A stretch of DNA of 64,000 nucleotides from Enhygromyxa salina (lineage in GTDB: Bacteria > Myxococcota_A > Polyangia > Nannocystales > Nannocystaceae), in assembly GCF_002994615.1 (NCBI RefSeq), contig NZ_PVNK01000281.1:1-64000 (forward strand), in the 5' to 3' direction. Positions within the stretch are counted from its first letter, which is position 1, and each line of letters opens with the position of its first letter. Shown piece after piece: positions 7,982-18,778 of the stretch. A model generated the notes under the pieces. It worked only from the letters and a program-made list of their open reading frames with translations, had not been told where the DNA came from and did no database searches. The translations under genes were made by a program, and so were the position numbers.

Positions 7982-9003
7982 CGACATGGACCATCATTGG
8001 GCGCGCAGCTGAAGCGCACGTGGATGTGATCGTCATGCTTGGGCTCGTGGCGCACGATCCCGTGCTTCGCGTACTTCCCGTCGGGGTACTGAAACACATC
8101 GCGCAGCTTGGCCTTCGACCACCCGTCGGCGCGGGCGGCCGCGTACAGCCAGCCCTGCAGCTCGTAGTCGAGGAAGATCTTCTCGACCCCGCCATCTTCC
8201 CCGCTCGTGCGGACGAAGCTCTCGACCAGGGCCCAGGTCGCGGCGGCGTCGAGGGTGTCCTTGGTCGCGGCGACAAATTCCTTGGGGTAGCCCGCGGGGA
8301 CCCGGCGGTAGTAGAGGCCGATGTCGATGTCGCGCCCGGACTGGTGCGAGTGGTGACCGTGGAGGGGCCCGCCGTCCTTGTCGGACAGATCCCCGATCGC
8401 GAGGCGGTGAAGCTTGGGGAAGGCGGCGTGGGCGTCGTGGACGGCGTTGAGGGTGCGGTCGATGACGTGCGCGGCGGCCCAGGTCCGCTCGACGCGGCGG
8501 CGGTAGTACAGGCCGCTGCGCGGGAGCTGGGTCGGCTGATGCAGCCAGCCGTGACCGGGTCGACCGCGGCTCTGGCCGGTCAGCAGGCGCACCGCTCGCC
8601 TGGCCTCGCCGGGCACCCGCAGCTTCTGGCCCACGCGGATCAGGCTGCCCTCGATCCCGTTGAGCTCGCGCAGCTGCGCGATCGTGGTCCCGTGGCGCCG
8701 GGCGATCGCGGCGAGGCTGTCGCCGGACGCGACCACGTAGGTCCGCCCGCTCGCGCGCTGGCGGTGGCCCGGACACGGCGAGAGATCGAGCTCACGCCCG
8801 ATCACGATCGGGTCGTCGGGGCCCAGATCGTTGGCCTCACGCAGCTGCGCGATCGTGCACCCGCTGTCCTCGGCCAGCTCCCACAGCGTGTCGCCGGACC
8901 TGACCACGTGCGTGGTCGACCCGGCCAAGGCCGAGCTTTGGGGCCCTGCGAGCGACGCCAGGCCCGTGAGGCCTACGAACAGGACCATCCCGGGCCAGCG
9001 CAT
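7978..9003 (-). CDS. LysM-containing murein endopeptidase (MepA-like, M74)
   Basis: About 341 residues from ATG at 9003, chosen because a classical signal peptide follows immediately (MRWPGMVLFVGLTGLASLAG) and the upstream in-frame extension is charged and non-conserved. Two LysM domains follow (HVVRSGDTLWELA at about 33-75 and YVVASGDSLAAIA at about 87-130), which bind peptidoglycan. The catalytic part carries the zinc site HSHQSGRDIDIGLYY and the distal HDDHIHVRF typical of penicillin-insensitive D-alanyl-D-alanine endopeptidases. Predicted role: cleavage of D,D cross-links in the periplasm. The TAG stop is supplied by the 20-bp palindrome at 7962-7981. It is divergent from acs with ~83 bp between start codons. 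Confidence 0.88.
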   Translation of the reverse strand: MRWPGMVLFVGLTGLASLAGPQSSALAGSTTHVVRSGDTLWELAEDSGCTIAQLREANDLGPDDPIVIGRELDLSPCPGHRQRASGRTYVVASGDSLAAIARRHGTTIAQLRELNGIEGSLIRVGQKLRVPGEARRAVRLLTGQSRGRPGHGWLHQPTQLPRSGLYYRRRVERTWAAAHVIDRTLNAVHDAHAAFPKLHRLAIGDLSDKDGGPLHGHHSHQSGRDIDIGLYYRRVPAGYPKEFVAATKDTLDAAATWALVESFVRTSGEDGGVEKIFLDYELQGWLYAAARADGWSKAKLRDVFQYPDGKYAKHGIVRHEPKHDDHIHVRFSCAPNDGPCR

Positions 9004-9086
9004 GGCAGCACCCTCCGCCAACTGGCGCGCGCGGGCAAATTTCTCGCCCTTTTCTGAACCGCGCGGATCACCGACCATCGTGGGCG

Positions 9087-11075
<1,989 letters not shown>

Positions 11076-11077
11076 CC

Positions 11078-11121
11078 GGCCAGGTCTCTTGGCCCGGCTC
11101 GAGTCGAGCCAGGTCCTGGCC
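11078..11121. terminator. Bidirectional terminator-like double inverted repeat
   Basis: An outer pair GGCCAGG (11078-11084) / CCTGGCC (11115-11121) encloses an inner perfect pair GGCTCGA (11096-11102) / TCGAGCC (11104-11110). It lies between the convergent acs stop (11075) and the stop of the minus-strand gene at 11128. There is no U-tract, as is common for high-GC hairpins. Confidence 0.5.
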
Positions 11122-11127
11122 CTTGCG

Positions 11128-11703
11128 TCAGTCGCCAAGCTGTTGCAGCGCCCACGTCATCACCCGGAGGGCGCCGTCGTCCAACTCCCGCTCCAAGGCG
11201 GTCGAGAGCAACGCACGAAGCGCGATGGCGGGCGACAGCGCGATGGCCTCGGCTCCGGCGACGCGGCACTCGAGGTCGTCCGAGCCCAGCGCGGACTCCA
11301 CGAGCTCGACGTCGGTGGGCGTCCATCGCCCCCCCAACACCATGCCCCAGCGTCGGAGGTTGGGAGCCGTCAGCTCCTGCAGGCAGCGCTCCCGCAAGGA
11401 ATCAAGCGAGACGCAGCCGAAGACGGAGCAGACGGCATCCGCGATGGCGGGACCCTGGTTGCGCGGGTCTTCAATGACCTCGAGGAGGACGACGGGCACC
11501 GACGGGTCGCTCATGATGCGCACGCCGAGTGTGCTTCTGAGCAGATCGTAGAACTCGTGGTCCGTCGCGCTCGAGTCCGGGTCGGCCGTCTCTCCCGCCC
11601 ACGCGAGGTCGACCTGCCCCACGTCGGTCGTTGCCGCGATGAGGCGTGGCACATCGGTCCGATCGAATCTGAGTACATCGAGGATGCGGGTCTCGTAGTA
11701 CAT
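11128..11703 (-). CDS. Hypothetical protein, possible HEAT-like helical repeats
   Basis: 191 residues from ATG at 11703. No signal peptide or membrane segment. The N-terminal half is mixed and the C-terminal half (about 110-190) consists of amphipathic helices of the HEAT-repeat type (DLECRVAGAEAIALSPAIAL, then RALLSTALERELDDGALRVM). I do not recognise a family. Convergent with acs, upstream region shared with the GyrB-like gene. Confidence 0.6.
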   Translation of the reverse strand: MYYETRILDVLRFDRTDVPRLIAATTDVGQVDLAWAGETADPDSSATDHEFYDLLRSTLGVRIMSDPSVPVVLLEVIEDPRNQGPAIADAVCSVFGCVSLDSLRERCLQELTAPNLRRWGMVLGGRWTPTDVELVESALGSDDLECRVAGAEAIALSPAIALRALLSTALERELDDGALRVMTWALQQLGD

Positions 11704-11977
11704 GCACAGAGCCTATCGGTTGGATGGGGAGGCGGCCAACGCCGCGTCCCCCCAGGCCCTCGTCTCGCGGGCTCAGCACGCTCGAGGTGGGGCCCGGGCT
11801 CCGCTGGCCCGTGCTGTCGCGCTTACCGAAGATCGTGGTGACCGGGCGCGCGAGCGGCCGAGCGTTGCGTGTTGCAGCGATCGCCTCGAGCTCGTCGAGA
11901 TCCCCCCCGCGGGGCGTACCAGCCTGGTCCCGCGACTCGCCGTCCGCGCGCTCGCCATTCGCTGGTACATTCCGCGC

Positions 11978-12766
11978 GTGCGCGGGGTGGCGGAGCTACT
12001 TCGGGCGGCCCTCGACGGGTTGACCCGCGATCGGGAGCTCGACGCGAGCCTCGCTCAGCCCCCAGCGAGCAGGCCACTCGACGAGCTCCCAACCCCGACC
12101 AAGGACGTACTGAGCGCGCGCGCGTGGGTCAGCAGCCAGCCTCGGCGACCGCGCGAGCGACCGCGGATCATCGCCAACATCCGCGAGAACCCGGCCGGCT
12201 CCGTCGGCGACATCACCCGCCCGGCCGCGCTCGGGACCATGCTCGAGGGCGCGATGGCCTTCGCCCTCGACGACGCGATCGACGACAAGTGCCGGGTCAT
12301 CGAGATCCGCCTGCTGCGCGACGGCGCGGCCACGGTCACCCACATCGGGCCTGGCTTCGCGCCCGAGCGCGCCGCGCGGGGGCTCCAGCGCTGGCCGTGG
12401 CTGCGGCGCTCACCCGCGGGCGAGGTCATCTTGACCCAGAGCCTGGCCGCGCCGGTCGTGACCTGTGCGCTCAGCCACTGGTGCCGGCTCGAGATCAGCC
12501 GCGCCGACGGGATCTGGCGCCAGGCCTTCTATCGCGGCGAGCCCGAGAGCGCGATGCGCTGCGATCCGATCGGGCCGGGCCGCAACACCTACACGCGCGT
12601 GTCGTTCCGGCCCGACCCCGAGATCTTCGCCGAGCTCTCGTTCTCGATCGACGACCTCTACATGCGCGGGCTCGGCTTCTTGATGGAGCTGAGCATGATC
12701 GAGCTGCGCATCCACGACGAGCGGACCAAGGTCCCGCCCCTGATCATGGTCGGAACTGGGATTTGA
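11978..12766 (+). CDS. Stand-alone GyrB-like GHKL domain protein, catalytically degenerate
   Basis: About 262 residues from a GTG at 11978; the frame stays open upstream to 11702, so the start is uncertain. From residue ~70 the protein aligns by eye with the ATPase/start-of-transducer part of GyrB: IRENPAGSVGDI, EGAMAFALDDAIDD, the strand RDGAATVTHIGPGFAP, and near the end TRVSFRPDPEIFAELSF followed by IELRIHDER, which closely resembles the GyrB MVRFWPSLETF / VSIRLRDKR region. However, the ATP-site DNGRGIP is HIGPGFA and the ATP-lid GGLHGVG is SLAAPVV. There is no TOPRIM or GyrA-binding part. It probably does not hydrolyse ATP; a regulatory or decoy role is only a guess. Confidence 0.65.
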   Translation: MRGVAELLRAALDGLTRDRELDASLAQPPASRPLDELPTPTKDVLSARAWVSSQPRRPRERPRIIANIRENPAGSVGDITRPAALGTMLEGAMAFALDDAIDDKCRVIEIRLLRDGAATVTHIGPGFAPERAARGLQRWPWLRRSPAGEVILTQSLAAPVVTCALSHWCRLEISRADGIWRQAFYRGEPESAMRCDPIGPGRNTYTRVSFRPDPEIFAELSFSIDDLYMRGLGFLMELSMIELRIHDERTKVPPLIMVGTGI

Positions 12767-12794
12767 TCGGCCCTGAAGGGGGCTCGAGGACGAC

Positions 12795-14123
12795 CTAATC
12801 TTCGTCGAGGGCGTCGAGGGCGTCGCCTGCGTCGAGGTAGGCGGAGCCCTTGCGAAAGCGCAGCTTGTCGCCGAGCAGCACGCCGACGACCCCAGCCGCG
12901 CCCCAGCAAAACAGCGCGAGCACCTGCATGCGCATCAAGAAGATGAACCCGGCGTCGCTGGCCCCGAGGTCGCCGAGCGCGACCATGACCACGAGAGTCG
13001 CGAGCATCCAGTTGATCGGCACCAGCGCCCCGGCCGAGGCCCGGGAGCCGCGCTTGACCACGAAGGTCAGGGCGAGCGGGGCGATCAACATCAAGACCGC
13101 GCTCAGCCCGATGTAGCGCCGCGGGTCGACGGCCCAGAACACGAACTCGTCGGCGGTCATCGAGGTCACGAAGATCGTGGAGGCGTCGTCTCCCTGGGCC
13201 GCGATGCAGGCCTCGGACAGCGTACCCTGGCACTCGAGCGCGAAGCCGAGCGGCTCGCGCAGCAGCGCGACGAAGAGCGCGAACACGATCGAGCTCAGCA
13301 GCGCGACGAGCAGGACCCACGGCCACTGGACCCCGTCGCGGTCCTGCTCGGTGTCGCAGCTGGGGCAGCGGACCGGCGCCGTCGGACGCAGCGAGTAGGC
13401 CCTGTGGCAGTGGACGCAGGTCGCCTTGCCGGTCAGCTGCTCCCGCGCGATCCAGCCGGCGAAGGCGAACAGCATCGCGGTGAACAGCATCAGCAGCAAG
13501 ATCTGGCTGAGCAGGATCGGCGCTGGCCCGCGCATCACGAAGTCGTCGCCAGTGATCCGCAGCTCCGCGCGCAGGTGGCCCCCGGCCGCCCCGACCATGA
13601 ACCGCCAGATCACGTACTGCGCGAACATCCCGGCCGTCGCCCCGAGCACGACCTCGCGCAGGTAGCGACCGGCGAACACGAGCGCGGCGACGAGCCCGGC
13701 GAAGCCAAAGGCCAGCGAGGTCCCGAACACCTGCGACAGCCCCGCCCGCGAGGCCAGGACCTCGACCCGGACCGGACGCTCGCCCTCGTAGCGAATCTCC
13801 TCGTGGACCGTGAGCTCCATCGACCAGTCGGCGAGCCACGCGAGCAAGACCGCGGCCAGACAGATCCCCGCGACCGCTCCGACGACGACGCCGTTGAGCT
13901 TGCGCGTCGGCGCCGTCGATCGCTGGACCTCGGCGAGGGGATCGAGCACCCGGCCGCAGCTGTCGCAGCGCGTCACGTCGGCCAGGTTCTCGGTCCCGCA
14001 CTCGGGGCAAAACACGGTCCCGGCGTCGAAGCTCGGCGCGTCGAGATCGGGCGAGACCGGCTCGTCCTCTGGCACGGTCACGATCTCCACCTCGTCGTCC
14101 GGCCGAGCCCCATCCTCGCTCAT
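12795..14123 (-). CDS. Zinc-ribbon polytopic membrane protein
   Basis: About 442 residues from ATG at 14123 (a GTG two codons upstream is also in frame). An acidic N-terminus precedes a CPECG...CDSCG zinc ribbon (about 38-57) and a hydrophobic segment near 80-100. A second CxxC pair (CVHCHRAY...CPSCD, about 235-262) sits between further membrane segments, giving roughly seven to eight predicted helices, and the C-terminus is cytosolic and acidic (LDALDED). I do not recognise a specific family. Two zinc ribbons in one polytopic membrane protein suggest a sensor or scaffold. It is convergent with the GyrB-like gene and divergent from the protease. Confidence 0.75.
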   Translation of the reverse strand: MSEDGARPDDEVEIVTVPEDEPVSPDLDAPSFDAGTVFCPECGTENLADVTRCDSCGRVLDPLAEVQRSTAPTRKLNGVVVGAVAGICLAAVLLAWLADWSMELTVHEEIRYEGERPVRVEVLASRAGLSQVFGTSLAFGFAGLVAALVFAGRYLREVVLGATAGMFAQYVIWRFMVGAAGGHLRAELRITGDDFVMRGPAPILLSQILLLMLFTAMLFAFAGWIAREQLTGKATCVHCHRAYSLRPTAPVRCPSCDTEQDRDGVQWPWVLLVALLSSIVFALFVALLREPLGFALECQGTLSEACIAAQGDDASTIFVTSMTADEFVFWAVDPRRYIGLSAVLMLIAPLALTFVVKRGSRASAGALVPINWMLATLVVMVALGDLGASDAGFIFLMRMQVLALFCWGAAGVVGVLLGDKLRFRKGSAYLDAGDALDALDED

Positions 14124-14160
14124 CGCCACGAGCTTAGCTCAGCCGGGTATAAGCGTCGCG

Positions 14161-14856
14161 GTGCTCGGCCTCCTCACGATCTTGCCGCTGGTGCTCGGCG
14201 TCCAGCAGTGCCCCTCGGTCCTCGACCCTGCGGTCGAGCCGCGCCTCGCCTGCTTCATGGATCTGACCCCGCCTTGCCCCAGCGAGCGTCGCTACTGCGT
14301 CGGGCTTCACCTCCACCTCGCTAACGGGGCCGAGCAGACCCCGGCGTGGGTGGCCGCCGAGCTCGAGCACGCCTTCGAGCTATTTGGGCCGGCCGAGGTC
14401 GGCTTTCAGGTCGAGGCGATCGACGCAATTGAACCCGAGTTCGCCGTCATGCGTACGCGGGAGCAGCGCGACGCGATCGGCCGGGCCCGGTTCACGACCG
14501 GGGTCGTCCACGTGTTCCTCGTCGCGCAGCTCGACGACGTCGACGTGCCCGACACGCAGATCCGCGGGGTCCACTGGCGCCAACGCAGCAACACCGACAA
14601 GCGCTGGATCATCCTGTCGCAGATCGGCTCGAAGGTCGTCATGGCCCACGAGCTCGGCCACTTCTTCGGGCTCCCGCACTCGCGCTACACCGACAGCATC
14701 ATGAACAAGCGCCCGCGCGAGCAGCCGCCGTGGGACGAGCGCGTGTTCGTCCCCGACGAGCTCGACATCGTGCTCGAGCGCCGCGACGCGATGTTTGGCG
14801 ACGGCTCGCTCACCAATCAAACCCCGCACAGCCGTGCTAGCCTCGTGCCGCGATGA
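14161..14856 (+). CDS. Secreted zinc metalloprotease-like protein (HExxH)
   Basis: About 231 residues from GTG at 14161, the last start before a hydrophobic signal-like stretch (VLGLLTILPLVLGVQQC). Near residues 160-172 the sequence HELGHFFGLPH fits the extended metzincin-type zinc motif HExxHxxGxxH, with the Glu as general base. A nearby SIMN resembles the Met-turn of metzincins (usually SIMHY). Predicted exported peptidase of unknown substrate. Its stop codon overlaps the ATG of the following membrane-protein gene (ATGA at 14853-14856), implying translational coupling. Confidence 0.72.
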   Translation: MLGLLTILPLVLGVQQCPSVLDPAVEPRLACFMDLTPPCPSERRYCVGLHLHLANGAEQTPAWVAAELEHAFELFGPAEVGFQVEAIDAIEPEFAVMRTREQRDAIGRARFTTGVVHVFLVAQLDDVDVPDTQIRGVHWRQRSNTDKRWIILSQIGSKVVMAHELGHFFGLPHSRYTDSIMNKRPREQPPWDERVFVPDELDIVLERRDAMFGDGSLTNQTPHSRASLVPR

Positions 14857-15911
14857 GCAGCACCTCCGCCAAACCGAGCGCCAAACCGCGCGCAAAATCG
14901 GGCTACATCGTCAGCCGCTGGTACGACTGGGTGTTCTTCTTGCTCCCACCGATCCTGGCCCTGTTCCTGGGCATCGGCATCTCGGGCACCCCCTTCGCCG
15001 ACGATCCCTTCACCTGGTGGGGCTGGGAGGTGACCTGGTCGGGCCTGCTGATCGGCGTGTTCATCCACGCCCACCTGGTCCTGGTGTTCGCGCGCAGCCA
15101 CGGCAACAAGGAGATCTTCAAGCTCCACAAGCTGCGCTTCTTGCTGATCCCGGCGCTGCTCTACGTCGCCATGCTCAGCTCGAACTACGTGATCTACACG
15201 GCCTCGGTCGTCGCGACCTTTTGGGACGTCTACCACTCGGGCATGCAGACCTTCGGGTTCGGCCGGATCTACGAGGCCAAGGTCGGCAACGACCCCAAGA
15301 AGGGCCGGCGGCTCGACTGGGCCCTCAACCAGCTGCTCTACGCCGGGCCGATCGTCGCCGGCGCGGTCATGCTCGACCACTTCGAAGACTTCAACGAGTT
15401 CGCCGACGTCGGCCTGATGTTCTTCACCGAGATCCCGGCCTGGATGGACGGCAACCACGCCTACTTCACCTGGGCGATGATCGGCGGCGGCTCGGGCTTC
15501 TTGGCCTACTACCTCTACGCCCAGATCCAGCTCCACCGCGAGGGCCACAAGGTCTCGTGGCAGAAGGTGTTCTTGTACGTCACGACCGGCGCGACCTCGC
15601 TCTACACCTGGGGCTTCAACAGCTTTGGCGAGGCCTTCTTCATCATGAATTTCTTCCACGCCCTCCAGTACTTCGGGATCGTGTGGGCGACCGAAAACAA
15701 GAACATGCAAAAGCACCTGCGGCTCGACGGCCAGGCGATCGGCAAGCCCCTGACGCTGATGCTCTTCGTCGGCCTCGCGCTGCTCTACGGGACCTGGGTC
15801 CAGTTCATGGATCCGCGCGTCCACCACTGGTGGGCGCTCACGCTGCTCGTCTCGCTGATGCACTTTTGGTACGACGGCTTCGTGTGGTCGGTCCGCAAAA
15901 AGCAGGTCTGA
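14853..15911 (+). CDS. Polytopic membrane protein, paralogue of the gene at 47936
   Basis: 352 residues, about eight hydrophobic segments. The central region has FGFGRIYEAKVGNDP and HALQYFGIVWATENKNMQKH, and the C-terminus LMHFWYDGFVWSVRKKQV. The same architecture (YMQKYGIMRMYNAK, SHAVEYCVFVWAYQRKRY, MAHFYFDGFLWKMR) occurs in the protein at 47936-49486, so the two belong to one uncharacterised family. Conserved His/Tyr/Trp residues near helix ends could bind metal or heme, but that is speculation. Translationally coupled to the upstream metalloprotease gene and followed after 27 bp by the ankyrin-repeat gene. Confidence 0.78.
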   Translation: MSSTSAKPSAKPRAKSGYIVSRWYDWVFFLLPPILALFLGIGISGTPFADDPFTWWGWEVTWSGLLIGVFIHAHLVLVFARSHGNKEIFKLHKLRFLLIPALLYVAMLSSNYVIYTASVVATFWDVYHSGMQTFGFGRIYEAKVGNDPKKGRRLDWALNQLLYAGPIVAGAVMLDHFEDFNEFADVGLMFFTEIPAWMDGNHAYFTWAMIGGGSGFLAYYLYAQIQLHREGHKVSWQKVFLYVTTGATSLYTWGFNSFGEAFFIMNFFHALQYFGIVWATENKNMQKHLRLDGQAIGKPLTLMLFVGLALLYGTWVQFMDPRVHHWWALTLLVSLMHFWYDGFVWSVRKKQV

Positions 15912-15938
15912 TCCGCGCCCACGCATGATGAGCTACCC

Positions 15939-18695
15939 GTGTCCGAAGAGCTCGAGTTTCGCCGCCGCCTCGCCGAGCTCGAGCGCCGCTTCTTGCGGCC
16001 CGAGCGTGCCGACCTCGACGAGCTCGCGGCGGCGATCGAGTACCGTGGTCGGGACCCGGGCGCGGCCGTGTGGCAGCGGGCGATCGACGCCGGGCGGCTC
16101 CCACCTGGCTGGGCCGACGAGCCAAACCGCCGGTTCCGAGCCACCCGCGCGGAGCTCGAGCAGCTCGGCTTGATCGAGCGCGGCCGCGGGGGCCCGCGCC
16201 ACGTCCGACTCGCGACCCCGGCGACGGCTCGCGCGGCGCTGCTGTTCGCCAGCGACCCCGAGGGCCTCGCCGCGGCCGAGGGCCTGGCTCGCGCCCTCGT
16301 CTCGCGCTTCGAGATCTGGGGCTGCCCCCCAGCGACGCGGGTGGTCTGGCGCCTGGCCGGCAACCCCGTCGCGCACCGCCAGGCCAAGCCGCGCTCGCTC
16401 GGCGCCCTCGGTCCTGCGGTCGCCTGCCTCCGCGCCGTGCTCGGCGGGCCCGAGCGGATCTACGAGCCGCCCCACGTGCACCGTCGGTTTCAGGTCGTCG
16501 TCGACGCGCTGTTTTGGTCGCGGCGCTGGCAGCAGCTCGCTCCCTCCGAGCTGCCGGCCCGGGTGCCCGGGCCCGCGGGCGAGCTCGAGGTCCCGCCCGC
16601 GCTGGTCGGCCGGACCCTCGCCGAGCTTCAAAACCCGCTCGAGTCGTGGCTGGCCCTCGCGCGGACCGGCTACGGCCTCGCTGGCGTTCGGGTCGAGCCC
16701 GGGCGTGGCGGCGAGGCGACGATCGAGCTCGCGGCCCCCTTCCCCGCCGCACGGACCGCGCTCGTGTCCAAGAACAAGCCCGAGGCCGCCCGCGCGCTGT
16801 GGTCTCGCCAGCTCACCGCGCTTCGCCTCGCCTGCGCGCGCGGAGACGTCGGCTGGCTGCGCCGCGAGCTGCCCTTGCTGCCCGGGGACGACGAGCCCGG
16901 CCAGCCGCGACTGATCCAGTTCGCGGCCTACGGCGGGCCCTCGGCTCTCGCGGCCCTCGCCGAGCACCGCGCGCTCGAGCTCGACGCCCGCGACCCCCTC
17001 GGTCGGAGCGCGCTGATGCTCGCGGCCGCGCTCCCGAGCGCGGGCCCGGCCGGCGCCCTCGCGGCCGAGGTCGACGTGCCGATCAGCGAGATCGTCGGCG
17101 CGGCTGCGTGCGAGTGGCTGCTCGGCGCCGGGGCCGACAGCGAGGCCCGCGACCGCCGAGCCTGGACCGCGCTCCACTTTGCGATCGACGCCCGTCGGCC
17201 CCGCTGCGCCGCGGCCTTGATCGAGGGCGGCGCCCAGGTCGACGCGATCGACCACCGCGGGCGCACGCCCTTGATGCTCGCGCTCTCGACCGAGCCGATG
17301 GCGAGCCTGGTCGAGCTGCTCCTGCGCGCGGGCGCCGACGCCGACGCCCGCGATCATCACGGCTGGAGCCCGCTGCACTACCTCGCAGCCGTGACGGCGG
17401 GCGAAGGTCAGCTCGCCCTCGCGCGCGGCCTCGTCGCCCACGGCGCGCGACCGAGCCGCGACCGCGCGGGGCGCTCCCCCGCGGATCTGTGCCGCCTCCA
17501 GGGCGTCGAGCCGCGCGACGGTGGGCCCTTCGATCCACGGACCGCGGTCGCGGCCGGACCCGGTCCGCGCGCGCGGATCGTCGAGCCGACCCTCGTGACC
17601 CGCCTCGTCGACGGGCTCGTGCCCGCGCCGCCCGATCCGAGCGAGGCCGACGACCGCCGTGAGCGCGCGACCGCCGACTGGATGATCTGGGCGGATTGGC
17701 TGCAGAGCCGGGGCGATCCCCGCGGACAGCTGGTCGCAACCTCGCTGGCGTGCGCGCGCGTGGGTCGGCGCAAGCGTCGGCCCATGCTCGACGAGCTCGC
17801 CCGGCTCGAGCTGCGCGCGAGCGGGCTGACCCACGCCGCGATCGACTGCGCCGACCCCCGCGCGCCGATCCGCCCGACGCCGATCGGCCTGACCTGGACC
17901 CACGGCTTCGTGACCGCCGCGCGCCTGTCGAGCCTCGACTGGGACCCAGGCCCGCGTCCGAGCGACCGCCTCCGAGCCGCCGCGCAGATCGCCGAGGCCG
18001 CGCGCATGCTCCTGACCCACGAACCGCTCCTCGCCGAGCTGCGCGTGGCCGTCGTCGGGGCGGAGGCCTGGGACCAAGTGATCGCCGCGCTGGCCACGAT
18101 CGACCCGGCCCCACGCCTGCGGCGCCTCGTCCTCGACCACCTGCCCGCGCGACTGCCCGCGCTCGGGGGCCTCGCGCGCAGCTTCCCCGCCCTGCGCTCG
18201 CTGTGGCTCCTCGCAACCAGCAACCTGAGCTTCGGCGCCCTGCGCTGGGCGGGGCCCAGGGATCTACGCGTGCGGCAGGCCAAGTCCTCGGGTGCCACGC
18301 AGCGCGGCTTCGACCTCGAGCTCGCGCTGCCGGACCTCAGCCACCTCGACTTCGGTCTGCCGATCGACAACGGCACGAGCGAGGCCGAGCTCCACGGCGT
18401 CGCGCGCATGCTCGGGACCCTGGCCAGCGTCCGTCACCTCCGCCTCGCGCCCCTCGATCAAGACCACGCGGCCAGCTTGATCCCGAGTCCGCTGATCTCC
18501 CGCCTGCGCACCCTCGAGCTGGCCGGAGTCCGCGGCTCGGCGCTCGAGACCCTGGTTCTCCGGGCAGACGCGCTGCGTGGGCTCGAGCGGATCCGGGTGG
18601 CCGTCGCCTCCGAGCTGAGCGAGCGCGACCGCGAGCTCACCGAACAGCTGCGCCGCGAGCTGCCCAGGCTCGAGCTCGACACCGGGCCCTCTTAG
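15939..18695 (+). CDS. Ankyrin-repeat protein with TIGR02996-like domain and LRR-like C-terminus
   Basis: 918 residues from GTG at 15939. The N-terminal ~300 residues are unrecognised. Ankyrin repeats follow at about 320-520, for example AWTALHFAIDARRPRCAAAL and GRTPLMLALSTEP, with the typical TPLH-type turns. At about 574-600 the segment WMIWADWLQSRGDPRGQLVA matches the TIGR02996 repeat-companion domain, known from myxobacteria and Gemmata-like planctomycetes and often fused to leucine-rich repeats. The remainder (to 918) has leucine-patterned strands resembling LRRs. No signal peptide, so cytoplasmic. Likely a protein-interaction scaffold. It follows the membrane-protein gene with a 27-bp gap, so it may share its transcript. 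Confidence 0.8.
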   Translation: MSEELEFRRRLAELERRFLRPERADLDELAAAIEYRGRDPGAAVWQRAIDAGRLPPGWADEPNRRFRATRAELEQLGLIERGRGGPRHVRLATPATARAALLFASDPEGLAAAEGLARALVSRFEIWGCPPATRVVWRLAGNPVAHRQAKPRSLGALGPAVACLRAVLGGPERIYEPPHVHRRFQVVVDALFWSRRWQQLAPSELPARVPGPAGELEVPPALVGRTLAELQNPLESWLALARTGYGLAGVRVEPGRGGEATIELAAPFPAARTALVSKNKPEAARALWSRQLTALRLACARGDVGWLRRELPLLPGDDEPGQPRLIQFAAYGGPSALAALAEHRALELDARDPLGRSALMLAAALPSAGPAGALAAEVDVPISEIVGAAACEWLLGAGADSEARDRRAWTALHFAIDARRPRCAAALIEGGAQVDAIDHRGRTPLMLALSTEPMASLVELLLRAGADADARDHHGWSPLHYLAAVTAGEGQLALARGLVAHGARPSRDRAGRSPADLCRLQGVEPRDGGPFDPRTAVAAGPGPRARIVEPTLVTRLVDGLVPAPPDPSEADDRRERATADWMIWADWLQSRGDPRGQLVATSLACARVGRRKRRPMLDELARLELRASGLTHAAIDCADPRAPIRPTPIGLTWTHGFVTAARLSSLDWDPGPRPSDRLRAAAQIAEAARMLLTHEPLLAELRVAVVGAEAWDQVIAALATIDPAPRLRRLVLDHLPARLPALGGLARSFPALRSLWLLATSNLSFGALRWAGPRDLRVRQAKSSGATQRGFDLELALPDLSHLDFGLPIDNGTSEAELHGVARMLGTLASVRHLRLAPLDQDHAASLIPSPLISRLRTLELAGVRGSALETLVLRADALRGLERIRVAVASELSERDRELTEQLRRELPRLELDTGPS

Positions 18696-18778
18696 TACCT
18701 GTTCAGGCCCAGTAGTCCAGAGCCGATCGACGCTCCCCCCGAGTCGCGCTGAGCCCCTGCGCCTGGTACAAAACGGTC

